Positions 26,346 through 36,440 of a DNA stretch of 64,000 bases are shown one piece after another (the first letter of the stretch is position 1; every line of letters starts with the position of its first letter). The notes beneath the pieces are model-generated. The model ran no database searches. It saw only the letters and a list, made by a program, of their open reading frames with translations, and was not told where the DNA came from. Made by a program: the position numbers and the translations under genes. The stretch covers positions 2,177,478 through 2,241,477 of the forward strand of contig JAQFVV010006238.1 in the NCBI GenBank assembly GCA_028023455.1, written 5' to 3'. Source of the DNA: Epiperipatus broadwayi (taxonomy: Eukaryota > Onychophora > Udeonychophora > Euonychophora > Peripatidae).

Positions 26346-26519
26346 GTCTAGTAGCTATCACTTCCATTGTTTATAAATGATTTACAACTATATTAAAGGA
26401 TACAATTAAGATTTGAATGGCAGAGAGATAATATTGGAAGAGATTCAGAATGGATTTTATTCAGGTGGACAAATAGGGTGCTCAGTTGATTTAGATATAA
26501 GGAAAATTATATTTATTAC

Positions 26520-26600
26520 AAACAAGGCAAAACTCTCCATACAGTAGTGCCACCCTGTGCCAACCAGAGTAATCAATAATTATGTGCTAGTATAAGAGAT
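26520..26600 (-). mobile_element. End fragment of hammerhead repeat family 2
   Basis: 'aaggcaaaactctccatac' and 'agtagtgccaccctgtgcc' match the complement of the 3' end of family 2 (compare 42117-42175). It sits between two parts of the LINE reverse transcriptase, so it is an insertion. 'tatttatta' before and 'atatttattaca' after could be a target duplication. The ribozyme part is absent. Confidence 0.7.
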
Positions 26601-27110
26601 GGTTATCATGTGATATTTATTACAGTTTAGATATAGAAAGGGCTTATGATAGGATGGATAACAATAAATTGTGGAAATATCTTGCAAAAATATGTGAATA
26701 GACTTGGAGTTGTTAAGAGTAATTATAGGATCTTAGAAGAATATTTTTTTTTATAATTTCCCATTAGGAATTACACAGTCAGAAAAAGATGAATGTGAAA
26801 TTCTGTTGGAATAGAGATGTATATTATCACTTTACAATTCCTTTGTTTGTTTTTTAAAGAGTTGGGAATTAAAGATTGAAGATGGAATTGAGAATATGGT
26901 TGTTCTTTTTTAACTGGTATGATATTTTTTGCAAGTAATGTAAATTATATAAAGCTGTTATTAGAAAACTATGCAGAAATAGCAAAAGGAATGGAAATTA
27001 AATTCACTGATGAAAAATGTGGAGTATTAAAGTTTAATGGGAAGAGTAAAATTATTGAATGGAAGATATTTATCTCTAAAAAGTGGCAGAGTATAGATAT
27101 ATATTGTTAA

Positions 27111-27473
27111 ATGAAAAAAGGAATTAAATTGCCATCATTGTCTATCTCTCCTTGGTTTCTTGCATGTCATTTTTTTTTACTATGATGCCATATAATCGTT
27201 AATCTCTTCTATGAGAATCTAGAAAAAAGCAAAAAAAATTAGATATAAAATTTTTGCATTTACTGATAGTTATGCAGATACACATAATTTTACTCTTTTA
27301 TCTGTATCCTTATATTTAGTAATACCAACAAATCATTAAATTCCCAACTTAAACAATATAGAAAAAGCAAGTATCCACACTAACACCATATAGAAGAGCT
27401 TGATTAATAAGTGACTATTGGCTGAATATAAAGTCTCTATTTTTAATATTTAAATTTCTATCCCTTCTAATTT
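27111..27473. other. Non-coding spacer between two LINE relics
   Basis: No recognisable feature; it may hold the unrecognised end of either LINE. Confidence 0.5.
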
Positions 27474-28013
27474 TTGTGTTTGTCATTGAGGCCTGAGATT
27501 CTGAACTGGAATAAGACAATGGAAAGAATATTGTTTCTCATTAAAGTACTAAAAGAACACATCATGAAATGTGTGGAGGAGTTTTACAACGAATTATTCA
27601 CTAATAAACAACAGGAAAACAGAATATCCCCTACAATTACCACATCTTCTGAATTACACAGTATTTTAAATGAAATGAGACATGCAATTAAATCTATGAA
27701 GAAAGAAAATGTTCCAGGGAATGATGGAATTGTTGCTGATATCTTAAAAGAAGCAGATGACAATTCAGAAAAACTTTGACAAAGCTATGTACCAAATATT
27801 TAAATGATAAACATTTACCAGATGATTGGAAGAATGCAATACCGATATTGATATTTAAGAAGGGTGATGAAGACGATATTAGAAATTACAGACCTATCAC
27901 TCTTTTATCAATTCTATATAAAATATTTACCAAATTAATTATAATATGTTTACCATGAACTTTAGATTCTATTCTGCCAAAAGATCAAGCTGGATTTAAA
28001 AATGTTTTACCAT

Positions 28014-28043
28014 AATGGATCATATCCAAATATTGAGAGAAGT

Positions 28044-28074
<31 letters not shown>

Positions 28075-28095
28075 ATATATTTGGATATGATCAAT

Positions 28096-28128
<33 letters not shown>
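28014..28128. repeat. Inverted duplication and TA expansions inside the RTE relic
   Basis: 'gatcatatccaaatattgag' (coding for DHIQIL) is followed by a TA tract, then by its own reverse complement 'ctctatatatttggatatg' plus 'atc' at about 28070-28093, then a second TA tract. The reading frame resumes with 'aacaatgaatatgaattgcc'. The insert is thus a local inverted copy embedded in TA repeats. Confidence 0.8.
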
Positions 28129-28129
<1 letters not shown>

Positions 28130-28470
28130 AATGAATATGAATTGCCATTACACTTTGTATAGTATATTATGAAAAGTCATCTGATTCTATAAGTATTTCT
28201 ATGATGTTTAAAGTATTAGTCCATATAGACCCAGTATATTGTGATATTCTGAAAAATATTTTATCAAAATGCAACAGCAATAATTAGATTACATTTGTGA
28301 TATTACAAAGATTAACATTGATGAAAGTATATGATAGGGTGACCTTTTATTTGCAAAACTTTTTACATTAATTTAGAAGAAATATTTTGTGGATTAAAAT
28401 GGGAAGCCAAGGAACTAAAATCAAATGGATATTATTCAAGTCCTCTAGATTTTTTTTTCATGTTATCAAA

Positions 28471-28541
28471 TGTGTTGACCGGGAAGCGAATCCAGGCCAA
28501 CTGCTTGGAAGGCAACTATGCTAACCACTAGGCCACCAAGA
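28471..28541 (-). pseudogene. tRNA-Gly(UCC)-like pseudogene inserted in the RTE relic
   Basis: On the minus strand: acceptor 'atcttgg', D arm 'tggcctagtggttagcat', anticodon arm 'ttgccttccaagcagt' with anticodon TCC, T arm 'ctggattcgcttcccgg', acceptor 'tcaacac'. Overall layout and sequence match animal tRNA-Gly(UCC). The acceptor stem has two mismatches (A-C and C-C), and no T-run terminator follows on the minus strand. I therefore call it a pseudogene or a tRNA-derived insert rather than a working gene. It interrupts the reverse transcriptase just before the LDVVVFANN segment. Confidence 0.8.
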
Positions 28542-29262
28542 TTTTGTACTTGATGTGGTTGTTTTTGCAAATAATACTTCAGAACTTCAGGAAATGTTGC
28601 AATAGTATCAGATGAAAGTAAGAAAGTAGAACTAAAGACAAATAAGTGCTCAGAAGATTAATATTTAATGATTTTTTCCAGCGGAAGAAAATAATATTTG
28701 AAAATCATGAATTAGAAATTAAAAGTACAAATACCATGGCTAGATAGTAATGTCATGGTTGAAATTAATCATAATCTTGGATAGAGAGTTTTTGGTAAAA
28801 AAAAAAAACAAACAATAATAATAAAAAGAAATATGCCTATGTATTTGAAAAGGGAGATTTTTTTATGCACATGTTAGGAATCTGGGGCCTAACATGAAAT
28901 AAAAGAGCAATGCAGAATCTTCAACCTACTCAAAGGAATATGGAAAAATATTTATTAGGAGTAACAAGAATAGATCAAAAGTGAGAAATATGGATAAGAA
29001 CAAACATATATCACTGATATTATTTAAAGAATTAAGAGATTGAAATGGAGCTGAGCTAGCCATATTATTAGATGAGATGATAATATATACCCAGGAATTT
29101 TAAAAAATCTAGAATGAAATCACTTGTGAGATGGATAAGTTAAGTGAATGAATTTGCCAATATGTTATAGAGAAGTTAGAGATAGAGAAACTGAATTAAA
29201 CTTGGAGAGATCTTTATCTTGTGTTGGATTGATAATGGTTGAAAATGATGATGATGAATACA

Positions 29263-30816
29263 TTTGTTAAAATATAAACTTTTTATCCAACCTTAATAAT
29301 CATTTTAATTAACTTAACCAATTTGTTCTGTGCTATATGTTATGATCATTGCGGCTGTAGCTTCCTTTTGACACATTATACAGTATTCTAAAATATCTCT
29401 AGATATACACTACAAGTTAGCATTTTACTTTAGTGAAAATATTGGTCTATTTAAGAGCTATAACTTATTCCAAATGAGATAAAAATTAAATTCATGTCTA
29501 CTCAATGGATCTAATATGTTTAAGCATTCAAATTAATGCTCAGACATCATAAAAATTTCTGAATATCTTATTATTTAATTATTCAAAAAAAAAAATTGAA
29601 TATTATTTTCTTTATTGAACTTTATTGATAAATAAACTTAGTAGAGAACAGACTTCATTGATTAATTGAAACCCTTAGATTTTTGTTTTCATCAGTCTTA
29701 GTGTGAAAATTCTGATGTCAACCAAAACATCATTAAAATATTTGAATACGTAATCGATATTTAAAGCAATAAATCATTAGAATGCTTTTGTCATTTTTCT
29801 TTTCACTAAAAATGTGATCATTGTTAATTTTAAAAAGGAATTGGTTTATTGACAGAAAGAAATCTTAGTAAACAAATTGATTATCTAATAAAATCATTTA
29901 ATTATTGCTACAACATTAATTTACTATCTTCACAAACTTTTCCATAAACAACCTTCAATATGCACTTCGCATCCATAATGCATTTCAACTGAACTTATCT
30001 TTAGATGCCTTATATTTTCAAACAACATCTCTTTATCAATTGCCTACCAATAACATAGAATGAATAATAATATTCATCTCATCAGCTTTTAGATCAAAAA
30101 TAGCAACTACTTTTAATTTATACACCAACTTATTACAAAAGGGGAATTACAACTGATTTTAATATTTTATATGTTGAAAACTAGAAATGTCGCAGTTTCC
30201 TATAAATAATTCTAAACATTAATTAGAAGATTTTCATGGCATTTAGATATAAATAATAATAATTATAATGGGGATTCTTCATATACTTTTCTGCTAAATT
30301 TTTAGTTATAATTTAGCAAGGCAAAATATCATTAACAACTAGAACTCCCAATAATAATATATTTCTGACTTCCTTAATAATTATGTCTAAAAGCTTTTGA
30401 AAATCTAATTTTTATCTATAATTCTTTACAAAGGGACCTTGTATTTTTATGAAAATATTTAGGAAGTTGTGATACTTTCAGTTTTCATATATATTAAGTA
30501 TTAAGGTCTGATTTACATTCTTTATATAGTCTAGAGTATAAACTTAAAGCAGTCTCCACTTTTGGTTTAAAAGGAATCACACAAATACTATTCCTAGATA
30601 ACGTGATTTCAATTTCTTATGCCAGTCTTTAATTGATGCTTTGCCTAGTTATGTCATAGTTGAAATTGATCTAAAAAGCATATGGAGAATTATTGAAATT
30701 ATTAATATTTAAATAAAGTAATGGAATCATGCTTTATGAATCAAATAATAGTTATTTCTCATAAATAATTCTCTGGCTATTAACCTTCACATTGACTGCT
30801 ATATATATATATATAT
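29263..30816. other. AT-rich non-coding stretch
   Basis: No gene or clear repeat. A possible decayed hammerhead-like string lies near 29700-29735 ('tctgatgtcaaccaaaacat'), but it has no stem support. Confidence 0.5.
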
Positions 30817-30846
30817 ATAAAGCTTATAATAATAATTATAAAAAAG

Positions 30847-30890
<44 letters not shown>

Positions 30891-30920
30891 CTTTTTTATA
30901 ATTATTATTATAAGCTTTAT
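30817..30920. repeat. 104 bp TA-core inverted repeat
   Basis: Perfect arms ATAAAGCTTATAATAATAAT / ATAAAAAAGTAAT, with their complement on the right, flank a long TA run. Total 104 bp. It would form a near-perfect hairpin or cruciform. No terminal motif of a known transposon. Confidence 0.9.
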
Positions 30921-31050
30921 TTCAGTTTTATAAAAACCAATAGTTTGTTTAATTGATATACCACTATTTTACAAAGTTGACTGGGGATATGTTGCTAACC
31001 AATTAGTTACACACACATATATATAAATCAATAACTGTCTGTAATGTAAA

Positions 31051-31500
31051 TTATACATACATGTATATTTATGTGTCATATAGAGTGGAACAATTCAATG
31101 ATATTAATAATATTTAACCAAGCACGCTTTTGGTACTGTGAACCAGACTCACAGTGACTTAACTAAACTGACTGGTTAATATTTCAGTGCATGCTCAGTG
31201 GGATATTGGTGTTCCTTTGATTGATAATATTATTAGATTTGGCAACAAACCAGGATTATTTTATATTCCTCTTTCTATCATTAGGCTCATTGCAGACAGT
31301 ATTAATTATTTGAGGGTAAAATTCATGCCCAGTGTTTTTCTCATGATTGGAGAAAACAAGATTAACACAAAGGGTTCACTTTAGATTTTTGTATTGATAT
31401 ATGTGCTGTCATAAATGCATTGATACATTAGCTTTCATCTCACCATAATAAGTGGTTTTGCAGCCAGATCCTTGCCAAATAATCAAATATATGATTTCAT
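31051..31500. repeat. Left inverted arm (pLTR-like) of the Penelope-like element
   Basis: Begins 'ttatacatacatgtatattt' and ends 'aaatatatgatttcat'. The frame at 31187-31384 lies wholly in this arm and has no homology that I recognise. Near 31123-31160 it holds 'actgtgaaccagactcacag', a 6 bp stem hairpin. The opposite arm at the same place reads 'ctgatacgtagtagtgaaag', which is hammerhead-like but not complete. Confidence 0.8.
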
Positions 31501-32043
31501 ACCATCTTTTTCTACCCTATCTTATGATATTTTATACATAAGATATGTTGATAATGTCTTTGTATATGGACTAAGAAAAGTGATTGAGAATATGTTCAAC
31601 AATCTAAATAGTAATTCTGGTTTAATATGGATTATAAAATTTGAAATTAATCAAACTTTAAAGTATTTAAATGTTAATATAATGATTTCGCATACAAAAT
31701 GGATATCAAGCTATTAAATGTAAGAGGCTTTATATATCCATCATTGTACATTTCTCAAAAATATAAATTGGCAGGATTTAAATGTTTTTTACACTGTAAT
31801 TTATATTTGTGTAAATCTGAGGCAAATAGAAAGAGGAATATTGAGAAATATATTAATGACTTAGTAAGTGTGGGCTACAACAAAAATATATTACATAGAC
31901 AATTAAGATTGTTTTATGACAAAGTTAGATTTAACCACAATGTAGATATAAATAAAAATAAAATTGACCAAGAATGGATTTTTTTGGCTTATGTGCCAAA
32001 TCTAGATACGAAATTAAAAGAAATAATTTGTAAAGATTCTTAA
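31472..32043 (+). pseudogene. Penelope-like reverse transcriptase, C-terminal half, decayed
   Basis: Plus-strand frames 31472-31717 and 31699-32043 overlap by a frame change. The first has YIRYVDNVFVYG, the catalytic YVDD-like motif with the second Asp as Asn, then FEINQTLKYLNVNIM (family: ...LPFLDV). The second has YPSLYISQKYKLAGFKCFLHC, a segment after the fingers/palm typical of Penelope-like enzymes (Y-x-x-G-L-I-K-C-L). It continues with 'NIEKYINDLVSVGYNKNIL' and 'LAYVPNLDTKLKEII'. The N-terminal reverse transcriptase motifs and the GIY-YIG nuclease are missing. Normally such enzymes prime at telomeric or nicked targets. The YVDN site argues against activity here. Confidence 0.8.
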
Positions 32044-32074
32044 TATCAGGTTTAGATCACCCAGATGACAAATA

Positions 32075-32502
32075 TTAAATCATATATTCGATTATTTTGT
32101 AAGGATCTGGCTGTAACATTGCTTTTTATGATGAGAAGAAGCATATCAATGCATTTATGAGCATATATATCAATGCAAAAAATCTAAAGTGAACTCTCAA
32201 ATTCTCCAATCATGAGAAAAATATTGGACATGAATTTTACCCTTAAATAATCAATACTGTCAGCAATGAGTCTAATGGTAGAAAAGGAAGATAAAAGAGA
32301 CCTGATTTATTGTGAAGTTTAATAATGTTATCAATCAAAGAAACCATTCTCCCATTGAGCATGCACTGGAATATTAACCAATTAGTTTAGTTAAGTCACC
32401 ATGAATCTGATACGTAGTAGTGAAAGCACGCTCAACTAAATAGTATTAATATCATTGAATTATTTCACTCTGTATGACACATAAATATACATGTGTGTAT
32501 AA
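32075..32502. repeat. Right inverted arm (pLTR-like) of the Penelope-like element
   Basis: Reverse-complement partner of 31051-31500. Key matches: 'aaggatctggctg', 'ctccaatcatgagaaaa', 'tgagcatgcact' and 'atgacacataaatatacatg'. It is slightly shorter than the left arm, with several small indels. Confidence 0.8.
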
Positions 32503-32575
32503 GTAATATATTTATATATAAATTATATTCAACCTGTGTATGTTGACATATATCAACTGTTATGGTAACAAACCC

Positions 32576-32669
32576 TTGGTTCAAAACAATACTTGTAACT
32601 TTGTTGAGCCAGGATTATGTTGTATCGAAAACCTGTTTCAGCAAAGTAACAAGTATTGTTTTGTACCAA
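32576..32669. repeat. Inverted repeat, 38 bp arms
   Basis: Arms 'ttggttcaaaacaatacttg' + 'taactttgttgagccagg' and the near-complement 'cctgtttcagcaaagtaaca' + 'agtattgttttgtaccaa', with four mismatches and an 18 bp centre containing 'gtatcgaaaa'. It may be a small inverted dimer like those further right, but no complete ribozyme core is present. Confidence 0.75.
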
Positions 32670-34109
32670 AAGATTTATTATTATAATAGTTTGTAATTGT
32701 CTACGGAGAATAAATAAATATGGATACAAAACAACTAGTTAACTAATTAAATAATATTAATTGGTATGTATAAGTTTTTTTTATAATTTAACTTTTGAAT
32801 ACAACTAAAGAAAATGGACATTATATTATAACAGGATATTGATATCCAAATACTAATCTAACTAGCTTAATTATCTGTTTCTTATTGAAAACTTTAGCAT
32901 AAATGGACCAATCTGTAAGACTGTTTATATATAATATTTACCTTCACTGTGAATAGTCATTTAGAAGAAAAATATCAAGCAATCATATTAATTAAACAGT
33001 ATATAATAAAGAGCTCATATGCTAGCAAGGATTTTGAACAATGATAGGTTTGTAATATAAATTAGCTAAAATGCAGACTTGCATTTATAGTTATATCCAT
33101 TTGGAACATTTCTTTTGGTTTTTTAAATTTATTCTAGACATAGAGAGTTTTGCCTGTTTTAATTTATTCCAGCAGTAAAATTGTCCTCAGTATTTCAGAA
33201 ACCAAAGTAAATAGTTGAAAAAAATTATTTTTTGATGTTTAATTCTTCTAAAAAAAATTGTACAATTTTCAACTCAAAATCTAGGGATAATGTTAATTCA
33301 ATGGATAATAGATATAAATAACAAAAAGTAATATTGGAAGTGATCAAAAGATGATTGCCATAGCAGGCCATTGCTTCAGAAATAACATAAATCAGTAGTT
33401 GTGGCTTCAAGTTTGCAAATTGATTGATTGATTGTCTGCCTAAAATTTTATCTTTTATATTGAATTCATTCAGGTAGATTTTCACTATTCTCTTCCATGC
33501 TCTATGGGGTGGTATGTTATTTAGCCTTGCTCTTCTGCAGTCTGCACTGAATTACTTGAATGTTAATTCCTACTGAGCTAAACCATCAACTAATTTAAAT
33601 TAACAAGCATTAGTTACAGTATACTTATTATGTATGAATTTGAAATTAATTATTAGTGAAAATTCATAGGCTTTTATTAGTTTTACATCTTTGTTTGTCC
33701 TTAAAAAAGATAAAGAGTCAAAAAAAAAATCTTTCTCTGAAATAAATATTAATGATAGGAAGTTATAATTTTGAAGAGTGGAAGAGATATTCTAAATTAT
33801 TTATTTCTTTTTCTGAAATAAAAAGTCGTATTATTTTGAGGTAAATTATTTGTGAAAGATTTGATTAAAATTAAAATAATTTTTATAAACAAGGAATTAA
33901 TAGTAAAAAATATTACTTAGAGTTAAAATAATTCATGTAAACAAGGAATTAATTGAAAAAGCTGATTAATCTAAATTTTATAAATAAATAGTTAAATCTG
34001 TAAAGGTTAAAAAATAAGTAAATAAATATTTATTTCTAATGTCAGCAAATCTACAAACGAAGATGAAAAGATCTTCTTATGGGTCTTTAACACTGACGTA
34101 TTTCAATTC
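32670..34109. other. AT-rich non-coding stretch
   Basis: No gene or recognised repeat. The minus-strand frame 33225-33485 shows no domain. There is a local near-duplication 'aacaaggaattaat' at about 33890 and 33940. Confidence 0.5.
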
Positions 34110-34470
34110 CCCATCAGTATATTTCGCTGTCTATCCGTAAAATTTTCTGCGAATTTCTGTTTCTACTCTCTCTCACTCTTTTTAGTCCTGTTTCTAGCTC
34201 CTTTTTAGACAAGCTATTTTTCCTAATGACATCCAGTTTAGTATTTATTTTGCTAACCTTTACTGGGACATCTTTTGCATATATCCATATCATTGCAATT
34301 TTGTTCTGATGCCATTTATTATAGTATTCATTATTTCTCAAATTCTTTTATTGCTTATGCATTCTTTTTTTGATCTTCCTTCAGATCTCCATTAGTAATC
34401 TTTCTATGTTTTTTATAAACATGGCCCATTAATATAACACCTTCTTTAATACATTTTTTTTTTTCAAATC
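34110..34470 (-). pseudogene. Charged coding remnant, probably retroelement, unassigned
   Basis: On the minus strand 34341 to 34114 reads as 75 codons rich in Lys/Arg/Glu: 'KINTKLDVIRKNSLSKKELE' then 'RVRESRNRNSQKILRIDSEI'. In another frame upstream (34470-34350) the pieces 'GHVYKKHRKITNGDLKED' continue the same style. The amphipathic, charged sequence and frame change suggest a broken protein rather than chance AT translation. I do not recognise the family; a LINE or mobile-element protein is the likeliest source. Confidence 0.4.
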
Positions 34471-35655
34471 TTAGCTTCTTTTTTTTTATGAATTTTTTTT
34501 TTCCTCTAATGTTTCATCCATATTATATGGTCATTGTCAAGGATTATTTGAAAAGAAAAAATATATTAAAGAATTTTTTTTTTAATCTGTATAGTCATCA
34601 ATTTCATTTCCATTCTTTTCTTCAAGTACCAAACCACACTTTCTTTGTAATGATACATTTTACTATTATGTCATATATTTATCATTTGTTAATTTTTGAA
34701 ATACTTTGATTCCTTAATATCTCATTTAATATCTGTGTAAGCATTCTACCCAATACATTTTTTTTATATAATTTCATTTGTTGTTTTCCTTTATGTGATC
34801 TTTATTCGTAGATAGTTATATTTCTCATATATTCCAATCTATTAAATATCTTCCACTATTATATGCTGTTATATATATTTTTCATTTTTGTTATATTTAT
34901 TTTGATGTCTTTATTTTCTATACTCTATTAATTTTTTAGCCATATAGTTCAGATCATTATGATCCTGAACCAATAATAAATAAATAAATGTTTGATGTAG
35001 ATTGTTTTAATAATAACTTTATTGTAACAAAGAGGCAGGTATACAATATAAGAAGTTAAAGTATTGGAAGTAACAGCTGATTGCAATTCATAGAACTTGA
35101 GCTCCAGAATAGTGAAATAGACTCTAAAATATTAGATGCTATAGAAGAAGTAGCTGCATGTAAAATTGTAAGTATGATTTCATAGCTAAAATATGATTAA
35201 TTATTATCACCAGTGTTCAGATAATATGAGATTATGAAAATTTTTTTGGGATTGACTGTTTCTTTAATCTCATATAGCCAGAACATCAGTATGTAACTTT
35301 TTATGAAACTTCAAAAGCCTCCAAAGAACTACCTGCCTTATATAAAAGAAAAATTCTGTCTGAAGATAAATTTGCAGCTGTAACATTTTTCAATACATGT
35401 GTACACTTAAAAAAATATTATGTTGTTATATAAGATTGATTTATCAAAATAAAATCCTAGGTAAGTTTAGAGCAATTCTTTGTAGATTTATTGGTATCAT
35501 TATTATCTTTAAATAATGTACAACACAAAAAGGATAAGATCTTTATACCAATGATAGTTTGTATATGTGTAATCATGATATCAGCACAGGCTTATCCACA
35601 CCATAAATCTTCAATCTTTTATAAATGTATTAAATAATCTTCACACCACCACATC
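34471..35655. other. Poly-T-rich non-coding stretch with a SINE-A fragment
   Basis: T-runs near 34450-34580 create the frame 34488-34709, which is low complexity and not a gene. A partial SINE-A in minus orientation lies at 35060-35125 ('tgcaattcatagaacttgag', 'ctccagaatagtgaaatag'). Confidence 0.55.
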
Positions 35656-35870
35656 TTTTTCAAATCATATGAATAAGAATGCAATAAAGACAAATGACCC
35701 CAAGATGCATTTCATGCTGAATCAGCACTCATCAGTTGGCACAGGTTACTTTCTCTTATTATATACCTTCATCATATGCCCTTTATTTATTAATAGTAAA
35801 TTGTTACATTTTGATTTACAAGTGTCAAACTTATTCCACCCACAACTTTGACACCATACATTCTAGATAA
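35656..35870 (-). mobile_element. Hammerhead repeat family 1, copy A (diverged)
   Basis: Read on the minus strand it has the family's upstream part ('gttgtgggtggaataagttt' against 'gttatgagttggaatagttt' at 50122), then the ribozyme at 35700-35739. The tRNA-like part that follows in other copies is not recognisable. The plus-strand frame 35669-35851 is only a translation of this repeat. Confidence 0.65.
35700..35739 (-). ncRNA. Hammerhead ribozyme motif, family 1, copy A
   Basis: Minus strand: CCAA, CTGATGA, G-TGCTG-ATT-CAGCA-T (5 bp stem II plus G-U), GAA, ATGCATC (short stem III, AUC triplet), TTGG. CCAA pairs with TTGG. Farther out, aagtaacc and ggtcattt pair at 7 of 8 positions, giving the bipartite stem I of natural hammerheads. 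Confidence 0.7.
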
Positions 35871-36224
35871 ATCATTAATCTATTGTGAAGGCTACTTCTC
35901 TAAGTAAAAGATGGATTCTCTCTCACCGTTCATTCTGGTCTTGAACTATAATAAATTGTAATATATATTATTTAAACAAACCTATTAAAGAATCTTTTAT
36001 ACATTAGATTATTAGCTGGAATTTTTTTGAAAGAAGTGAAAATATACAGAAAAACTCAGATTGATTATATTGTACATATATAACCTGTGATGTACATTTT
36101 TTGCATTAGTTTATTTTTTTAATTATTCTTAGTAATATTCATTTTAAAATAATGATAATCATCCCTCTATGGCACTATGTTTCAGTCTTCTACAGTGACT
36201 GGTTTTATTGCTTATCATATTTAA

Positions 36225-36440
36225 AAAAATACAAGAGAAGAATATGTATATGTGTGTGGGAGCTGGAGATGTGGACCAACTGATGAGTGCTGGTTCAGCC
36301 TGAAATACATATATTGGAGATCATTTACTTTTTTTCACATGTATGTGGCTTACATATCAGTTGTATAAGATGGAGTGCATAGCTGTAGGGAGCTTGAAAA
36401 TCTGAGTTCAAGTTCCTTCTAATTGCATTACGTTTAGTAC
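36225..36440 (+). mobile_element. Hammerhead repeat family 1, copy B
   Basis: Starts near the ribozyme (5' part missing). Then 'atcatttactttttttcaca', 'tgtatgtggcttacatatca', 'gttgtataagatggagtgca' and 'gagttcaagttcc' (B-box-like). The latter part is a tRNA-like module also seen after copies C-G. Confidence 0.7.
36276..36317 (+). ncRNA. Hammerhead ribozyme motif, family 1, copy B
   Basis: CCAA, CTGATGA, stem II built on GCTG-GTT-CAGC with weaker outer pairs, T, GAA, ATA-CA-TAT-A (3 bp stem III, AUA triplet), TTGG. All invariant core bases are kept; stem II is partly degraded. Confidence 0.7.

Larger units (their letters stand above)
25450..27110 (+). pseudogene. Decayed non-LTR retrotransposon reverse transcriptase with nested insertions
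   Basis: Recognisable pieces in order: 'MAAEIVIS' and 'NFNKIMLDKILVKEY' (25810-25905), then after the hAT insert 'NGFYSGGQIGCSVDLDIRKI' (about 26448-26510), then after a second insert 'SLDIERAYDRMDNNKLWKY' (26628-26690). After a gap comes 'IFFASNVNYIKLLLENYAEI' (26919-26985) and 'TDEKCGVLKFNGKSKI'. This is the usual order of a LINE reverse transcriptase (GFR-like, F-x-D-x-x-x-A-F/Y-D, A-D-D region). The YADD/FADD site reads FASN, so it is inactive. Many stops and indels. The clade is uncertain. It differs from the RTE-type LINE that follows. Confidence 0.75.
27474..29262 (+). pseudogene. RTE-type LINE, reverse transcriptase and C-terminal part, decayed
   Basis: The clearest coding match in the window. 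'VEEFYNELF' and 'AIKSMKKENVPGNDGIVADI' (27577-27740) continue after a frame change as 'LPDDWKNAIPILIFKKGDED' and 'IRNYRPITLLSILYKIFTKL' (27813-27945), then 'DHIQILREVI'. After a TA-rich insert come 'NNEYELPLHFVYSIL' and, beyond a tRNA insert, 'LDVVVFANNTSELQEML' (the ADD site here is V-L-D). The C terminus near 29020-29075 reads 'RIKRLKWSWASHIIR' and 'DDN'. The element ends near 29232-29262 with 'ggttgaaaatgatgatgatg', a tail typical of RTE elements. Frameshifts and stops throughout; the endonuclease half is missing (5' truncated). Confidence 0.88.
31051..32502 (+). mobile_element. Penelope-like element with inverted arms
   Basis: A Penelope-type reverse transcriptase fragment (31472-32043) is enclosed by two inverted arms: 31051-31500 and 32075-32502, about 75-80% identical by eye. 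Shared strings include 'tatttatgtgtcata', 'gatattaata', 'agtgcatgctca', 'ctcatgattggaga' and 'cagccagatcctt'. Penelope-like elements are known for terminal repeats (pLTRs) that can be direct or inverted. No GIY-YIG endonuclease is visible, so the element is truncated or internally deleted. Target duplication not identified because the flanks are TA-rich. Confidence 0.78.

Noticed and set aside
28471-28541. Functional tRNA-Gly gene.
   Set aside because: Two acceptor-stem mismatches, no terminator T-run on the minus strand, and a position within a LINE frame.
29700-29735. Hammerhead-like 'ctgatgtcaaccaaaacatc'.
   Set aside because: No stem II can form and only part of the core is present.
31120-31170. 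Possible hammerhead in the arms of the Penelope-like element ('aaagcgtgct', 'ctgatacg...gtgaaagc' in the other arm).
   Set aside because: The AGC-GT-GCT stem III fits, but neither arm has a proper CTGANGA, and the strongest local hairpin (ctgtga/tcacag) does not sit where stem II should be. It may be a fossil; not called.
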